NCBI RefSeq assembly: GCF_027706725.1
Contig: NZ_JAQFWQ010000046.1
Span: 1 to 49,494 of the forward strand
Length of the DNA: 49,494 nt
Direction: 5' to 3'
From: Nocardiopsis endophytica
GTDB lineage: Bacteria > Actinomycetota > Actinomycetes > Streptosporangiales > Streptosporangiaceae
The notes beneath the pieces are model-generated. The model had not been told where the DNA came from. It ran no database searches and saw only the letters and a program-made list of their open reading frames with translations. Positions 34,515 to 44,368 of this stretch are shown here, one piece after another; positions within the stretch are counted from its first letter, which is position 1; every line of letters begins with the position of its first letter. A program made the position numbers and the translations under genes.

Positions 34515-36476
34515 TCAGGGGAACGGATGCGGGAACGGGTTGATGTCCGCATCGTCCAGGGGGCGGGGTGCATACCCCAACCGGTAGGGCACCTCGCGCA
34601 GGCGGGGCAGCCCGTGGATCCGGCGGTAGGCGTGACCGAACGTCATCGGCAGCATCCCGGGCACGAGCACCTTCACGCAGCTCAGCCCGGCGCGGCGGTG
34701 CTCCGACGTGGTCTGGTCCACGGCGACCACGTCCAGCCCGTCGGCCAGCAGCCGCCCGGCCAGCGCGAGCAGGTCCCCGGTCAGGTCGGCGCCGGCGATC
34801 GGCGGCCACTCCGGCGTACCGAACGACGCGCCGATCGGCACGCCGGGACGCGGTTCGGTCCCGGTGAGGAACCGCAGCCGGTCGAACACCCGGGAGTCGG
34901 CGTACAGCAGACCGTGGTCGGCCATCCGCTGCACCTGCTCCGGATCCGCCACCATCTCCCCGACCCGCTCGGCCTCCCCGGGGTAGGTGCCGATCAGCCC
35001 GTCCAGGATCGGGCCGAGCTCGGCGAGCGCGCCCAGCACGGCCCGCTCCGGCTGCAGGTGCGCGCCGGCCGCGCAGGACAGCCGCGGCCGGCTCTCGTCG
35101 CCGTCCAAACGGACCGCCATCGCCCACACGCTGGGGACGCCGTGGTCGAGCGTGGTGTCGTACAGCGACACCGCGTAGCCCTGCTCGTGCCGGATCTGCT
35201 CGACCAGCATGGGGATCGTGCGGTCGGCCGCCGAGTAGGGGTCGACCCTCGGGACCGGCAGTCGTGCGTACCACGTCATCAGGAACGCGTCCCGCTCCAC
35301 CACTTCGAGCAGGCCATGCAGGACCGCCTCCTCCAGGCAGCTCCCGGTGGCGCCGCCGTTGGAGGACTCGAGCACGAACATCGGGTCGCGCCCGGGCTCC
35401 CCGCCGGTGCCGTAGTAGGCGAGCCGTTCGGGGACCAGGACCGGTCCGCGCCGGGCGAACGAGTACCCCTGCACCCAGCCGTACTCCCGGCCGGGGTCGA
35501 ACGGCGTGCAGCCGAAGCCCTCCTGTGCGTACGACTCCGGCGGGTGGAGGCCGATCGCCGAGACGTCGACCGCCCGCTCGGCGACCTCGTGGTAGGTCGC
35601 GCGCACCACCTCGGGCCGGTCGCCCTGCCGCAGCCCGCCGTACCGTTCCAGCGCCTCGCAGATCGCGACCGTCTCACTGGTCCGGAAGTCGCGGGTCCGC
35701 CCGTAGCCGGACTCGGTGCTCTTGGACCGGTGCCGGTCGCGCAGCCGCATCGGCGCCCGTACCAGCGCCATCCCGGCCGTCGTCCCGTACTGCAGCTCGC
35801 GGATCAGTCCGGCCTCGGGCTCCACGAAGCGGGCGCGCAGGTCGGCGGGGTCGAGGTCGGGCCGCAGCCGGTAGGTGTGCGGGTCCGGCTTCGGCCGCGG
35901 ACGCGACGCGACCGGCTCGCCGGGGCCGCCCGGAGGGGCGGCGGAGTGCTCAGCGCAGTCCGGGCAGCGCGGGTCGGGCAGGAACGGATGCCGGGACACT
36001 TCGAGCGTGCGCAGGTCGACGCGCAGGAACGCCTCCGCTGTGCGCAGGAGCCCGCCGTCGGCCGCCCGCGCGGCTTCGGCGGCGACCAGTGCGGCCACGG
36101 TGTCGGCGGCGAGCGGGGTCAGCAGCGTCGACGGGGTGGCGGCCAGCGTGTCGCGGTGCGCGGTGAACGCGGCGAGCGTGCCTTCCGGATCGGGGCTCGC
36201 CCGGTGCCGCCGCTCCTGCGCGCACCGCAGGCAGCCGCCTGCGCCGGGCCGTTCGAGCGGGCCGACGACCACGGTGCCGAGCTCGGTGCGCACCGGAAGC
36301 CACGGCACTGCGTGGTCGCGGGCCCACCGCCGCAGCTCCTCGTCGTCGCGCCAGCAGTCGCTGACCGAGACGGCGAGCTCCGGGGGCTCGGCGGCGACCG
36401 GCTCGCGGACCGCGCCGGTCACGGCCGCGGCCAGCAGGCCGGTGCCCTCGACGCGCACCCCTGGGGAGTCAGCCAT
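34515..36476 (-). CDS. YcaO cyclodehydratase of thiopeptide cluster (TbtG-like)
   Basis: This enzyme uses ATP to cyclise precursor cysteines to thiazolines. The 653-residue protein has an N-terminal region (1-200) with two CxxC pairs, Cys82/Cys85 and Cys171/Cys174, a likely structural zinc site. The YcaO domain follows: KSTESGYGRTRDFRTSETVAICEALERY and EEAVLHGLLEVVERDAFLMTW carry ATP/Mg contacts. The C-terminus is NPFPHPFP, the proline-rich tail needed for activity in YcaO cyclodehydratases. It overlaps the preceding ocin-ThiF gene by eight bases, matching the known two-protein complex. Confidence 0.94.
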   Translation of the reverse strand: MADSPGVRVEGTGLLAAAVTGAVREPVAAEPPELAVSVSDCWRDDEELRRWARDHAVPWLPVRTELGTVVVGPLERPGAGGCLRCAQERRHRASPDPEGTLAAFTAHRDTLAATPSTLLTPLAADTVAALVAAEAARAADGGLLRTAEAFLRVDLRTLEVSRHPFLPDPRCPDCAEHSAAPPGGPGEPVASRPRPKPDPHTYRLRPDLDPADLRARFVEPEAGLIRELQYGTTAGMALVRAPMRLRDRHRSKSTESGYGRTRDFRTSETVAICEALERYGGLRQGDRPEVVRATYHEVAERAVDVSAIGLHPPESYAQEGFGCTPFDPGREYGWVQGYSFARRGPVLVPERLAYYGTGGEPGRDPMFVLESSNGGATGSCLEEAVLHGLLEVVERDAFLMTWYARLPVPRVDPYSAADRTIPMLVEQIRHEQGYAVSLYDTTLDHGVPSVWAMAVRLDGDESRPRLSCAAGAHLQPERAVLGALAELGPILDGLIGTYPGEAERVGEMVADPEQVQRMADHGLLYADSRVFDRLRFLTGTEPRPGVPIGASFGTPEWPPIAGADLTGDLLALAGRLLADGLDVVAVDQTTSEHRRAGLSCVKVLVPGMLPMTFGHAYRRIHGLPRLREVPYRLGYAPRPLDDADINPFPHPFP

Positions 36477-38265
36477 CCGCCAGCACCACCTGCAGCAGGT
36501 TCGGCATACGCCGGGTCACCTCGGGATCGTGGTCGAGCGGGACGACGACCGGGTCGTGCCCGGTGGCCGCCACCGCGGCGGCGAGCCGGTCGAGCGTCAG
36601 CGGGGCTTCGTCCGGCCTGCGGCGGATCGGGCCGCTCAGGTGCGGCGGCAGCGGGTCCAGGGCGGGCGGCGCGTACGCCGGTTCGGCGTGCCGCCTGGAC
36701 TGGTAGCCGAGCAGCGACTGTTCGAGCGCGTCCCGGAGCGCCGCTCCGATCGACGTGCCGAAGGCGCAGACCCTGACGGTGCCGTGTGGGCCCGAGCGGA
36801 CCAGCACGCCCGGTACGCCGAGCAGCCCGCCGAGGTCGAGCACGGTGACAGGGTCTCCGGTGGCGTGCAGCAGCGCGCGGTAGCGGCCTCCGATCGGGTC
36901 CAGCTCCATGTCGTCCAGTGCGAGCGACGGCAGCGGCTCGCTCACGGAGCGGAGGGCGGCGACGGCCAGCGCGCGGCAGTGGTCCAGTAGCGCCTTCTCG
37001 ACCGCCTGCTCCCAGCTGTACCCGGCGGCGGCGCCGGGCACCGGCCAGGTCCGGACCGCGCCGTCCAGCACGGGGAACGCCTGCCGCGCGGGCACGTCCC
37101 GCGGCGTACCGTCGAGGAGCCGGAGGCCGCGCACCGTCCCGCCCGACAGCCGGCGCGGGTCCACCGCGAGCGAGCCGTAGACCGCGTATCCGCGCAGCGC
37201 GGCGTCGTAGCGGGCCGCCGCGAAGTCCGGCCCCGCGCCGACCACGCGCACCGGGCCGCCGGCGAGCGCCATCGGGTCGGCGACCACGGCCTCACTGACG
37301 TGCACGGGGAACTGCGCGTAGCCGCGCTGGGCGATCTCGGCGAACACGCCGGCGTGGTCGTCGACCAGGGGCGCGGTACGGCGGGACAGCTCCTCCTCGG
37401 TCAGCCGTTCCCCGGGGGTCGGGTCTGCGGGCGGCGGGAACTCCATCGGGTGCGGCAGGAAGGCGTGGTGGGCGGTCTCCAGGTCGGCGTACCGGATGCT
37501 CGTCAGCCGGTCGCGCTCGGCATCGTCGGCGACGCCGGTGGCGACCCGGAACACCCGCTGTACCAGCTGGTTCGCGACCACCGTGAGGTGCTCGGCGGGC
37601 GGCGCAGGGGCGTCTGTGGGCCCAGGCCGCAGCGCCGCCAGCCGCCGCCGACCGCTCGCCCCGTCCGCGGCCGTGCTCGCGACCGGGCCGAGGACGGCGC
37701 GGTCGCCCAGGTGTGCGGCGTATCCGATCAGCGAACCGGCGCAGCGTTCGCGCACCCGGCGCACCAGCGGGAGGTCCGGCCCGTCGGAGACCAGCAGCAC
37801 GATGCCGCCCGCGTCCCCGTCGGGCGGCTCGGCGTCGGACGAGACGACGCTCGCGGCTCCGGACCGCTCGCAGGCCAGGGCGACCGCGTCCGCCAACGGG
37901 CCCTCACCGACCACGAGGACCGTGCTCCCCCGGTAGTCGCGGAGCGCGGCGTCCGGTGACTCCCGGAAGTATCCGAGGTAGCGCTCCTCCGGGGTGCCGC
38001 CGCCGGGGGGCTCGTCCTCCAGCTCGCGCAGCACCCCCGCCTCGACCAGCGCTCCCACGACCCGCTCCAGCATCGGCCGGTGCCGGTCGTCCAGCCGGGA
38101 GGCCAGGTCCTCGAGGCCGAACCGCCCGTCCAGGAAGGGCTCCAGCCGGTCCAGCCACGCCGCGATCGAGGTGCCCTCGAACGACACCGGCCCGTGGTGG
38201 GTCAGGAAGGCCAGCCCGGTCGGCGTGGTCGCGCGGTAGACGTCGCGGCGCAGCACCAGCCTCAT
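36469..38265 (-). CDS. Ocin-ThiF-type leader-binding partner of YcaO (TbtF-like)
   Basis: Partner proteins of this type bind the precursor leader and present the core to YcaO. In the 598-residue product the first ~85 residues (RLVLRRDVYRATTPTGLAFLTHHGPVSFEGTSIAAWLDRLEPFLDG...) look like a RiPP recognition element (winged helix), and STVLVVGEGPLADAVALACERSG resembles a ThiF/E1-like nucleotide fold. The C-terminal ~300 residues resemble a catalytically dead YcaO-like/ocin domain. It overlaps the SagB-type gene upstream by four bases and YcaO downstream by eight, so all three are translationally linked. Confidence 0.88.
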   Translation of the reverse strand: MRLVLRRDVYRATTPTGLAFLTHHGPVSFEGTSIAAWLDRLEPFLDGRFGLEDLASRLDDRHRPMLERVVGALVEAGVLRELEDEPPGGGTPEERYLGYFRESPDAALRDYRGSTVLVVGEGPLADAVALACERSGAASVVSSDAEPPDGDAGGIVLLVSDGPDLPLVRRVRERCAGSLIGYAAHLGDRAVLGPVASTAADGASGRRRLAALRPGPTDAPAPPAEHLTVVANQLVQRVFRVATGVADDAERDRLTSIRYADLETAHHAFLPHPMEFPPPADPTPGERLTEEELSRRTAPLVDDHAGVFAEIAQRGYAQFPVHVSEAVVADPMALAGGPVRVVGAGPDFAAARYDAALRGYAVYGSLAVDPRRLSGGTVRGLRLLDGTPRDVPARQAFPVLDGAVRTWPVPGAAAGYSWEQAVEKALLDHCRALAVAALRSVSEPLPSLALDDMELDPIGGRYRALLHATGDPVTVLDLGGLLGVPGVLVRSGPHGTVRVCAFGTSIGAALRDALEQSLLGYQSRRHAEPAYAPPALDPLPPHLSGPIRRRPDEAPLTLDRLAAAVAATGHDPVVVPLDHDPEVTRRMPNLLQVVLADG

Positions 38266-39641
38266 GCGCGGCTCCCATCCGTACCGGGCCGGGTGCCGAG
38301 CATGAACTCCCCGACCGTGCCCTCGGCCAGCGGGTCGATGCCGGTGGCGGCGGCGAACTCCTCGGAGTCGCCGGTGCCGACCGCGCACGCCGCCAGCCCC
38401 ATCGCGGTGGCCACCATGTACATCACCTGGAACAGGACGCCGACGTGCTTGAGGATCAGCGCGTAGCCGAAGGCCTCGTACTTCCACATCACCCGCCCGA
38501 ACCGCGCGGTGACCAGCACCAGCACGTGCGGCGGCGCGGGGATGCCCTGGAGCGCCTGGTTGACCCCGGTGATCCGGCGCAGCGCGGCCGGGTCGGCGGC
38601 GACGCGCTCCAACCGGTGGCCGTCCTGGTCGTACCGGTACAGGCCCGGTTCGAGCCCGTCCACCCGGCGGACGAGGGGGTACAGCTCCAGTTCGTAGGCC
38701 GCTCCGCCGGACGGGTACGGGCGGCCCAGGAACTCCGTGCCGTCCTGCTTGGCCTTCGCCCGGGTGCTCGCGCACCGGTACAGGAACTCGGCCAGCTGCC
38801 GCTCGGAGAGGGGGTGCTCGTCGTCGTACGCGCGCTCGGAGGTCCGGTCCTCCAGCACCGCGGTCAGCGGCGGGTCGGTCGCGCGCAGGGCGGCGAGGTC
38901 GGGGCGGTGCAGGTCGATGCCCGGCCCGGCCGGCGCCCGCAGCGGGGGGAGCGGGGCGGCGACGCCCTCGAACCGCGCCGTCCTGCCGATGTCCTCGCCG
39001 AGCGTCCGCCGCCCGCCCAGCCTGCTGTGCGTGTGGAACCACAACTCGTGCGGGCTCCACTGCCGCATCCGCAGGTCGTCGGGGGCGTGGTCGGCCTCCG
39101 CATCGAGGACGCCGGCGTGCGCGAGGTCCTCGAGGAACCGGTGCACGACGGCGGTGTCGAGGTCCTCGGCCAGCTCGACCGCGTCGGCGCCCCCTGCCAG
39201 ACGGCTCACGGCCGCGACCGCGCGCGGGTCGTGCAGGCGTACGTCGTGGGCCGCGCCGGGCACCGCGAGCACCAGCTCACCGGCGTCCGGCGCCAGCACG
39301 GCATGGCGGGACAGGCGCGCGGGCGACGGCGGGGCCGGGCGCTCCCGCCCGGGCGCGCGCAGCGGCTCCAACGTGTAGAGCGGGGTGCCGGAGGCGGGGG
39401 CGGCGACGGTGACGCGCAGCCAGCCGGCGGGCCGCAGCCGGTCCACCAGCCCGGTGCCGTCGAGCTCCTCGGGGCCGCACCGCCCACCGGACAGGCGGTC
39501 CAGTGCGCTCCGCTGCTCGGGGGACAGGGCGCCGAGCGGCTCGACGTGCGGCCAGCGGATCAGGTGCACCCCGCCGGACTCCGAGGTCGCCGCGTGCACG
39601 CCGGTGCGCAGGCTGAACAGCTCGGTGACGGCGCCGCTCAT
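38262..39641 (-). CDS. SagB-type azoline dehydrogenase (TbtE-like)
   Basis: This FMN-dependent enzyme oxidises thiazolines to thiazoles. The 459-residue protein has an N-terminal helical region and a C-terminal nitroreductase fold. Recognisable blocks are SERAYDDEHPLSERQLAEFLYRCA (FMN phosphate site), PYPSGGAAYELELYPLV, and MWKYEAFGYALILKHVGVLFQVMYMVATAMGLAACAVG, including the Lys-Tyr pair expected at the active site. It overlaps the pyridine synthase stop by four bases. Confidence 0.93.
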   Translation of the reverse strand: MSGAVTELFSLRTGVHAATSESGGVHLIRWPHVEPLGALSPEQRSALDRLSGGRCGPEELDGTGLVDRLRPAGWLRVTVAAPASGTPLYTLEPLRAPGRERPAPPSPARLSRHAVLAPDAGELVLAVPGAAHDVRLHDPRAVAAVSRLAGGADAVELAEDLDTAVVHRFLEDLAHAGVLDAEADHAPDDLRMRQWSPHELWFHTHSRLGGRRTLGEDIGRTARFEGVAAPLPPLRAPAGPGIDLHRPDLAALRATDPPLTAVLEDRTSERAYDDEHPLSERQLAEFLYRCASTRAKAKQDGTEFLGRPYPSGGAAYELELYPLVRRVDGLEPGLYRYDQDGHRLERVAADPAALRRITGVNQALQGIPAPPHVLVLVTARFGRVMWKYEAFGYALILKHVGVLFQVMYMVATAMGLAACAVGTGDSEEFAAATGIDPLAEGTVGEFMLGTRPGTDGSRA

Positions 39642-40696
39642 CCGGCCGCCCCGGAGATCACCTCGACGGACGTCCTGCCGTAGTGGCGCTCGGCGGTGTT
39701 CGCCGCGAAATGGCAGAGGGCGTGGCGCTCGATGGGGCTGATCCCGAGCCGGGTCAGTTGGAGGTAGGCGTAGTTGATCAGCTGCCGGAAGACCGAGAAG
39801 TCGTCGCCGCGCATCCGCTCCAGCGCCGCGGGGTTGGCGACCAGCGCGCGGTGGAACTCGCTGGACAGGTCCTCGAATCTGCGGGGCTCCACCGGCGGCA
39901 GGTAGAGGCGGCCGTCCTCGACCAGGGCGCGCACCGCCGCCTCGATCGGGCGCAGCGTGTCCACCCAGCGGCGGACGAACGGCACCGCCGTGCGGGTGCC
40001 GTCGAGGGTGGCCAGCACCCCGGTGAGCTCGGCGGCGAAGTGGTCGGCGTTGCGGGCGTACTGCGCGTCCCACTCGCGACGGCTCTCGGCGCCGCCGGCC
40101 GCCGCGTGCAGGAACGCCTCCGTGTGCGAGCGGAACGTCACGAAGTCCCGCTCCAGCCCGTCGGCGGAGAACGCCTCCACCGTCGCGAGCAGCAGGGCGA
40201 ACGCGAGCCGCCGCCGCTGCGCAGGGTTCGGGGTGGCGGCGATCGCGTCGAAGGTCAGCGGCGTGGTGGCGACGTGGAAGCGGGCCAGCATCTCGGCGGT
40301 GTCGGCATTGCCGTGCACGTGAAGGCGCTCGTCGTAGGCCGCGGGGACGATCGTGTTGTTCGGCGGCCACGGGCCCAGGGGGCCGCGCTCGCCTTCGAGG
40401 GCCGCCAACCGCTCGTGCAGCGGGAGGATCGCGGCCGGATCCAGCTCGGTCGTGGACGGGTGCGCGCGCAGGAACCCGCCCACGATCTCGTCGGTGGCGG
40501 GCAGCACCAGCCGGTCGTACACCGCGTCGTCGGCGCGCACGTGGAGTCGCAGGTGCGGACCGAGCCGCCAGTGCGGGACGAAGTAGGCCTCGGGCACGTC
40601 CTCGGCGAGCCGCTCGAACAGCGGACGGACGCCCTCCAGGATCAGCCGGTCCCGGTCGTCGTCATGGTAGTGGACGTGGATCGCCCGCCACGGCAT
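39638..40696 (-). CDS. Pyridine synthase, thiopeptide macrocyclisation (TbtD-like)
   Basis: TbtD-type enzymes catalyse the formal [4+2] cycloaddition of two dehydroalanines, then aromatise and eject the leader as the C-terminal amide. The 352-residue protein opens WRAIHVHYHDDDRDRLILEGVRPLFERL and VPEAYFVPHWRLGPHLRLHVR, the thiopeptide-type bacteriocin (split LanB C-terminal) pattern, and ends GISPIERHALCHFAANTAERHYG. ATG at 40696 has a strong GAGGGGGAGAGG site. Its start lies 35 bases inside the C-like gene. The assignment to the pyridine synthase over the elimination protein rests on gene order and this N-terminal block. Confidence 0.88.
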   Translation of the reverse strand: MPWRAIHVHYHDDDRDRLILEGVRPLFERLAEDVPEAYFVPHWRLGPHLRLHVRADDAVYDRLVLPATDEIVGGFLRAHPSTTELDPAAILPLHERLAALEGERGPLGPWPPNNTIVPAAYDERLHVHGNADTAEMLARFHVATTPLTFDAIAATPNPAQRRRLAFALLLATVEAFSADGLERDFVTFRSHTEAFLHAAAGGAESRREWDAQYARNADHFAAELTGVLATLDGTRTAVPFVRRWVDTLRPIEAAVRALVEDGRLYLPPVEPRRFEDLSSEFHRALVANPAALERMRGDDFSVFRQLINYAYLQLTRLGISPIERHALCHFAANTAERHYGRTSVEVISGAAG

Positions 40697-41678
40697 GCCT
40701 CTCCCCCTCTTCCCCCTCTGTGTCGCGCACCGCGCGCATCGCGAGCACGCGGACATAGCTCTCGTCGGCCAACGACAGCCCGATCCGGTTGCAGAACAGG
40801 TGCGCGCAGATGTCGATGACGGGCAGCACGCTGGCCGGTGTACCGGGCGGCAGCGGACCGGCGCCCTCCCACGCCCGGGCCGGGGGCGTGAACCGGCCGG
40901 CCGCGGCCTCGGCGGTCAGCACCCGCTTCAGCCGGTCGACCGACCCCGTCCATTCGGCGAGGTCGCCGCGCCCCTGCCGCCCGGCCACCGCACGCAGCCG
41001 CCCGGTCAGCGCGGTCAGCGTGGACCGCTGCCGCTGCCATCGCCGTTCCAGCTCCGCCTGGTCCAGCTCGCCGCCGATCGGGATGCGGGTGTCCATCTCC
41101 GCCCACGCGGACCGCCACGCCGGGTCGTCGCGGAAGCCCAACCAGGCGAGCACCAGCAGCGAGTAGGCCGCGGTGAACCGCTGATCGTCGTCCAGACCCC
41201 CCGCGAGCAGGCGCAGCGCCAACCGGCTGGACTCGGCGAAGTGCCGCTCGACCGCCGCCATCGCCGCCCCGGTGCCGAACCGGTGCCGCTCGCGCACGTA
41301 GGGCCGGAACTCGACGGAGTTGTTCGGGCGCAGTTCGGCGTAGGCCTCAAGCCCTTCCCATCCGGCGATCCGGGCCGCCGAGCGCTGGTATTCCGTCGGC
41401 TCCACCCGGTCGGCGGCCGGACGCTCGGCGAGGTACCGCTCGAACCGGCCGCGCACCAGTTCCCCGACCTCGGCTCGCGCGGAGGCGTCCCGGGGAAGGA
41501 CACGGAACCGCAGGTGCGGCCCGCCGTCCCAGTAGCGCAGGAAGAACCACTCGGAGGCGAGATCGCGCTCCCGCAGCTCGGCGACCAGCGGCGCGACCGC
41601 CTCGACCAGCAGGGGGTCGAGCCGGTCGTGGTAGAAGACGTGCGCGGCGAGCCAGTCGGCCTCGGTGTGCTCAGCCAT
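40662..41678 (-). CDS. Glutamyl-Ser elimination protein, split LanB C-terminal domain (TbtC-like)
   Basis: In split thiopeptide dehydratases this protein removes glutamate from glutamylated serines to give dehydroalanine. The 338-residue product begins WLAAHVFYHDRLDPLLVEAVAPLVAEL and SEWFFLRYWDGGPHLRFRVLPRD, related to but distinct from the next gene. PNNSVEFRPYVRERHRFG is typical of the elimination domain, and the C-terminal ICAHLFCNRIGLSL fits the family. The gene overlaps TbtB by eight bases and TbtD by 35, indicating tight coupling. Confidence 0.88.
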   Translation of the reverse strand: MAEHTEADWLAAHVFYHDRLDPLLVEAVAPLVAELRERDLASEWFFLRYWDGGPHLRFRVLPRDASARAEVGELVRGRFERYLAERPAADRVEPTEYQRSAARIAGWEGLEAYAELRPNNSVEFRPYVRERHRFGTGAAMAAVERHFAESSRLALRLLAGGLDDDQRFTAAYSLLVLAWLGFRDDPAWRSAWAEMDTRIPIGGELDQAELERRWQRQRSTLTALTGRLRAVAGRQGRGDLAEWTGSVDRLKRVLTAEAAAGRFTPPARAWEGAGPLPPGTPASVLPVIDICAHLFCNRIGLSLADESYVRVLAMRAVRDTEGEEGERHAVAGDPRPLP

Positions 41679-44331
41679 CGGCGCCCCGTTCGGGGTCGCG
41701 TTCGGGGATCTCCACGACGAACTCGGCGACCCGCTGCTCCCCGTCGTGCGCGGTCGGCGCGTCGCCCGGCTCCGGCAGCGCCTCCTCGATCAGGAGTACG
41801 GCGGTGTCCGGGTCGGCCGCCAACTGGTCGAACAGCTCGACCAGGAAGGGGTTTCCGGCATCGACGTACAGCGGCTTGCGGGACTTGCGGAACGCCCAGT
41901 AGGGCAGCGATTCCGCGGCCAGCTCCTGGTCGAACAGCGCGGCGCCGAGCGCGCGGACGAAGCAGGTGCGCGGCATGCCGTGCTCGTGGAGCCAGTCGAG
42001 CAGCCGGTAGAGGTGGTCGGCCGGGCGCTCCCCCGGGCCGCGGACCGGGGCGAGGCCGGCGGGCACCAGCCAACTCGCGCGGCGGAGTACGACGTGGCCC
42101 ATGCGCAGCCTCGGCTGGTGGACGAGCCGGTCGGGGACCCCGGTCTCGGCCAGGTCGCTCAACAGCGTGACCGCGGGGTGCTTGAGGTAGCTGCCGCCGA
42201 ACACGTGCGTGAGCAGACGGGCGGCCGGGGGCAGCAGCGAGTCGGCCATCGTGCCCAGGTGCAGCGGCGTCACCGGGCGGCCGAGCGACTCCGACTCCAG
42301 CCGGGGCAGCTCCCGCTCTGCGTCGAGGGTGACGACCAGATCGTGCAGGGCGATCCGCGCGTGTTCCGGGGCGGCGGTCACCACGCCGGGGTAGTCGAGT
42401 TCCCGGTCGGCGGTCGGCCGCTTACGGTTCAGTCCCGATCCGAACGCTCCGGCGAGCTCGGCGGTCAGGGCGCCGTCTCCGGCGGTGGTGACGCCGAGCG
42501 GTTCCGGTCGGGCACCGGCCGTCTCCAGCTGGCGGTGCAGCCGGTTGCGGCCGCGGCCGAAGCCGGTGGCGGCGGCGTTCAGCACCAGGTGGGCGGAGGG
42601 GTGGGCCGAGGCGTCGGCGGGACGGCCGGGCACTTGCTGGACGAAGCACACGAGCGAGCGCGGCGGCCGGATCCACGCGGGCCAGCCGTCGGTCATCGCG
42701 GCGATCCGCGCGGGGTCGGTGTACAACTCGCCGTCCATCTCGCCGTCGCTCCCGCCCTCGGTGAGCAGGGCGCGCGCGGCCTCGTCCTGCAGCCGGTAGA
42801 GCTCGCGCACTCGGTCCAGCCCGCTGGACCGTCGCAGCAGGGGGTTCGTGGTGAACGCGAGCTCCATCGCGGACCGCAGCTCGTCGGCGTACGGCCCTCC
42901 TCCGTCGATCTCCTCGTGGATCGCACGCTGCAGGTCGACCACCGGCAGGCGGCAGCCGGGCCCGAACCGGGCGGCCAGGAAGGAGCCGAGCACCAGCCGC
43001 AGCGGCGCGACCGGGTCGTGGACGGCCAACCAGCGGCGCACGACGTCGAGGTCGTCCAGCGCCGACCGCCACTCCGGCAGCGCGCACTCCGCGGGTACGC
43101 CGGTGTGGACGGCGTTCTCGTGCAGGGTGATCCGGTCCGGCTCGGCGTCGGTGAGCGCGGCGGCCGTCTCGCGGACCGCGCGCGCCCGGGCCGTACCGGC
43201 GTCGAGGTCGGCGGGCGGGACGGTCCGGCTCAGTTCAAGGTCGAGCGTGCTCGCCGACTTCCGGCACGCCTCGAAGCCGTCCGGCGCGGCGCGCTCGAGC
43301 CAGTCGGCCAGCTCCGCGAACGGCCGTTCGGCCTGGTCGGCGACGGGCAGCTGCGCCTCCAACAGCCCGCCGGCGAGGAGCTTGTCGACGTACCGGCGGA
43401 CCGCGTCGGGGTTCCCGCCCGAGCGGCCGAGGTGCGCGCACAGCTCCGAGACCGTGAGCGGCCCGTGCTCGCCGACGGCCCGCAGGACCGCGGCCACCGT
43501 CGCCGAAGCGGGCAGCGACACGATCGGCTCGTCCCGGCTCGGCGCGAGGAACCGCACCGTGCCGTCGCGTTCGGTCGCGCTCGGGTTCACCCGTACGACG
43601 AGCTCACCGGCCAACCGCGGGTCGTGCGCGAGCGCGTCGCGGACCCGCTCGAAGACGAGCCGGTCGGTTTCGAGCAGCACCCGCGCCTCGCCGGGATCGG
43701 GGAGGCGCGTCGCCGGCCGGTCGGTCCACCGGCCGAGGCCGCTGATCGTGAACGTGCTGTTGGGGCTGGTCTTCGCGGCCGCGCGCGCGACGTACTTGAC
43801 CAGCCGGTCGATGCTCTTCCGGCGCGGCCGGCGCCCGGGGTCGGCCTGCCATTTCCGCAGCACCGCGTACAGCGGCGGGCTGGACAGGGAGAGCGCGTGC
43901 AGGAACAGCGGGTCCGCGGTGACCTCCCGCAGCCGGTTCCGGGCCGCGCGGGTCTCCGCCTCGAACACGCCGCGGGCGTCGGCGAGGCGCGTGTGGTGGG
44001 CGCGCAGGCGGGTCACCCAGTCCGCGACCCGGTCGCGCAGCCCGTCCGGCAGCAGCGCCGCGATGCCGTCGTTCCACTCGCGTGCGCCGGGCACCCGGGT
44101 CTGGAACACGGCCCGGCGCAGGCCCACGAGCCCGGGCCTGGCGGCCGGATCGGCCAGGCCGCCGATCACCGGGTACAGCTCGTCCGACAGCAGTGCGCCC
44201 CGCTCGGTGAGCCGCTCGCGGTCGGCGCGGCACGCGTCGAGCAGGGCGATCGACTCGGGGCACCTCAGGTCGGAGAGCGCGGACAGCGGGAGGCCGGCGA
44301 TGCGCACGGCGGGCGGGTCGGTTGCTGGCAA
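41671..44331 (-). CDS. LanB-type glutamyl-tRNA-dependent serine glutamylation protein (TbtB-like)
   Basis: The N-terminal part of a class I lantibiotic dehydratase transfers glutamate from glutamyl-tRNA to core serines. At 886 residues it is the size of the split thiopeptide form. Features are LYAVLRKWQADPGRRPRRKSIDRLVKYVARAAAKTSPNSTFTISGLG (conserved Lys/Arg-rich RNA-facing patch and SPNSTF) and the C-terminal YWAFRKSRKPLYVDAGNPFLVELFDQL. The start TTG at 44331 is tentative; a GTG at 44307 is an alternative. A stable hairpin separates it from the precursor gene. Confidence 0.92.
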   Translation of the reverse strand: MPATDPPAVRIAGLPLSALSDLRCPESIALLDACRADRERLTERGALLSDELYPVIGGLADPAARPGLVGLRRAVFQTRVPGAREWNDGIAALLPDGLRDRVADWVTRLRAHHTRLADARGVFEAETRAARNRLREVTADPLFLHALSLSSPPLYAVLRKWQADPGRRPRRKSIDRLVKYVARAAAKTSPNSTFTISGLGRWTDRPATRLPDPGEARVLLETDRLVFERVRDALAHDPRLAGELVVRVNPSATERDGTVRFLAPSRDEPIVSLPASATVAAVLRAVGEHGPLTVSELCAHLGRSGGNPDAVRRYVDKLLAGGLLEAQLPVADQAERPFAELADWLERAAPDGFEACRKSASTLDLELSRTVPPADLDAGTARARAVRETAAALTDAEPDRITLHENAVHTGVPAECALPEWRSALDDLDVVRRWLAVHDPVAPLRLVLGSFLAARFGPGCRLPVVDLQRAIHEEIDGGGPYADELRSAMELAFTTNPLLRRSSGLDRVRELYRLQDEAARALLTEGGSDGEMDGELYTDPARIAAMTDGWPAWIRPPRSLVCFVQQVPGRPADASAHPSAHLVLNAAATGFGRGRNRLHRQLETAGARPEPLGVTTAGDGALTAELAGAFGSGLNRKRPTADRELDYPGVVTAAPEHARIALHDLVVTLDAERELPRLESESLGRPVTPLHLGTMADSLLPPAARLLTHVFGGSYLKHPAVTLLSDLAETGVPDRLVHQPRLRMGHVVLRRASWLVPAGLAPVRGPGERPADHLYRLLDWLHEHGMPRTCFVRALGAALFDQELAAESLPYWAFRKSRKPLYVDAGNPFLVELFDQLAADPDTAVLLIEEALPEPGDAPTAHDGEQRVAEFVVEIPERDPERGADG

Positions 44332-44368
44332 TACGGCTCTCGTCCCTCTCCTGCTGGGAGCCTGGGGG

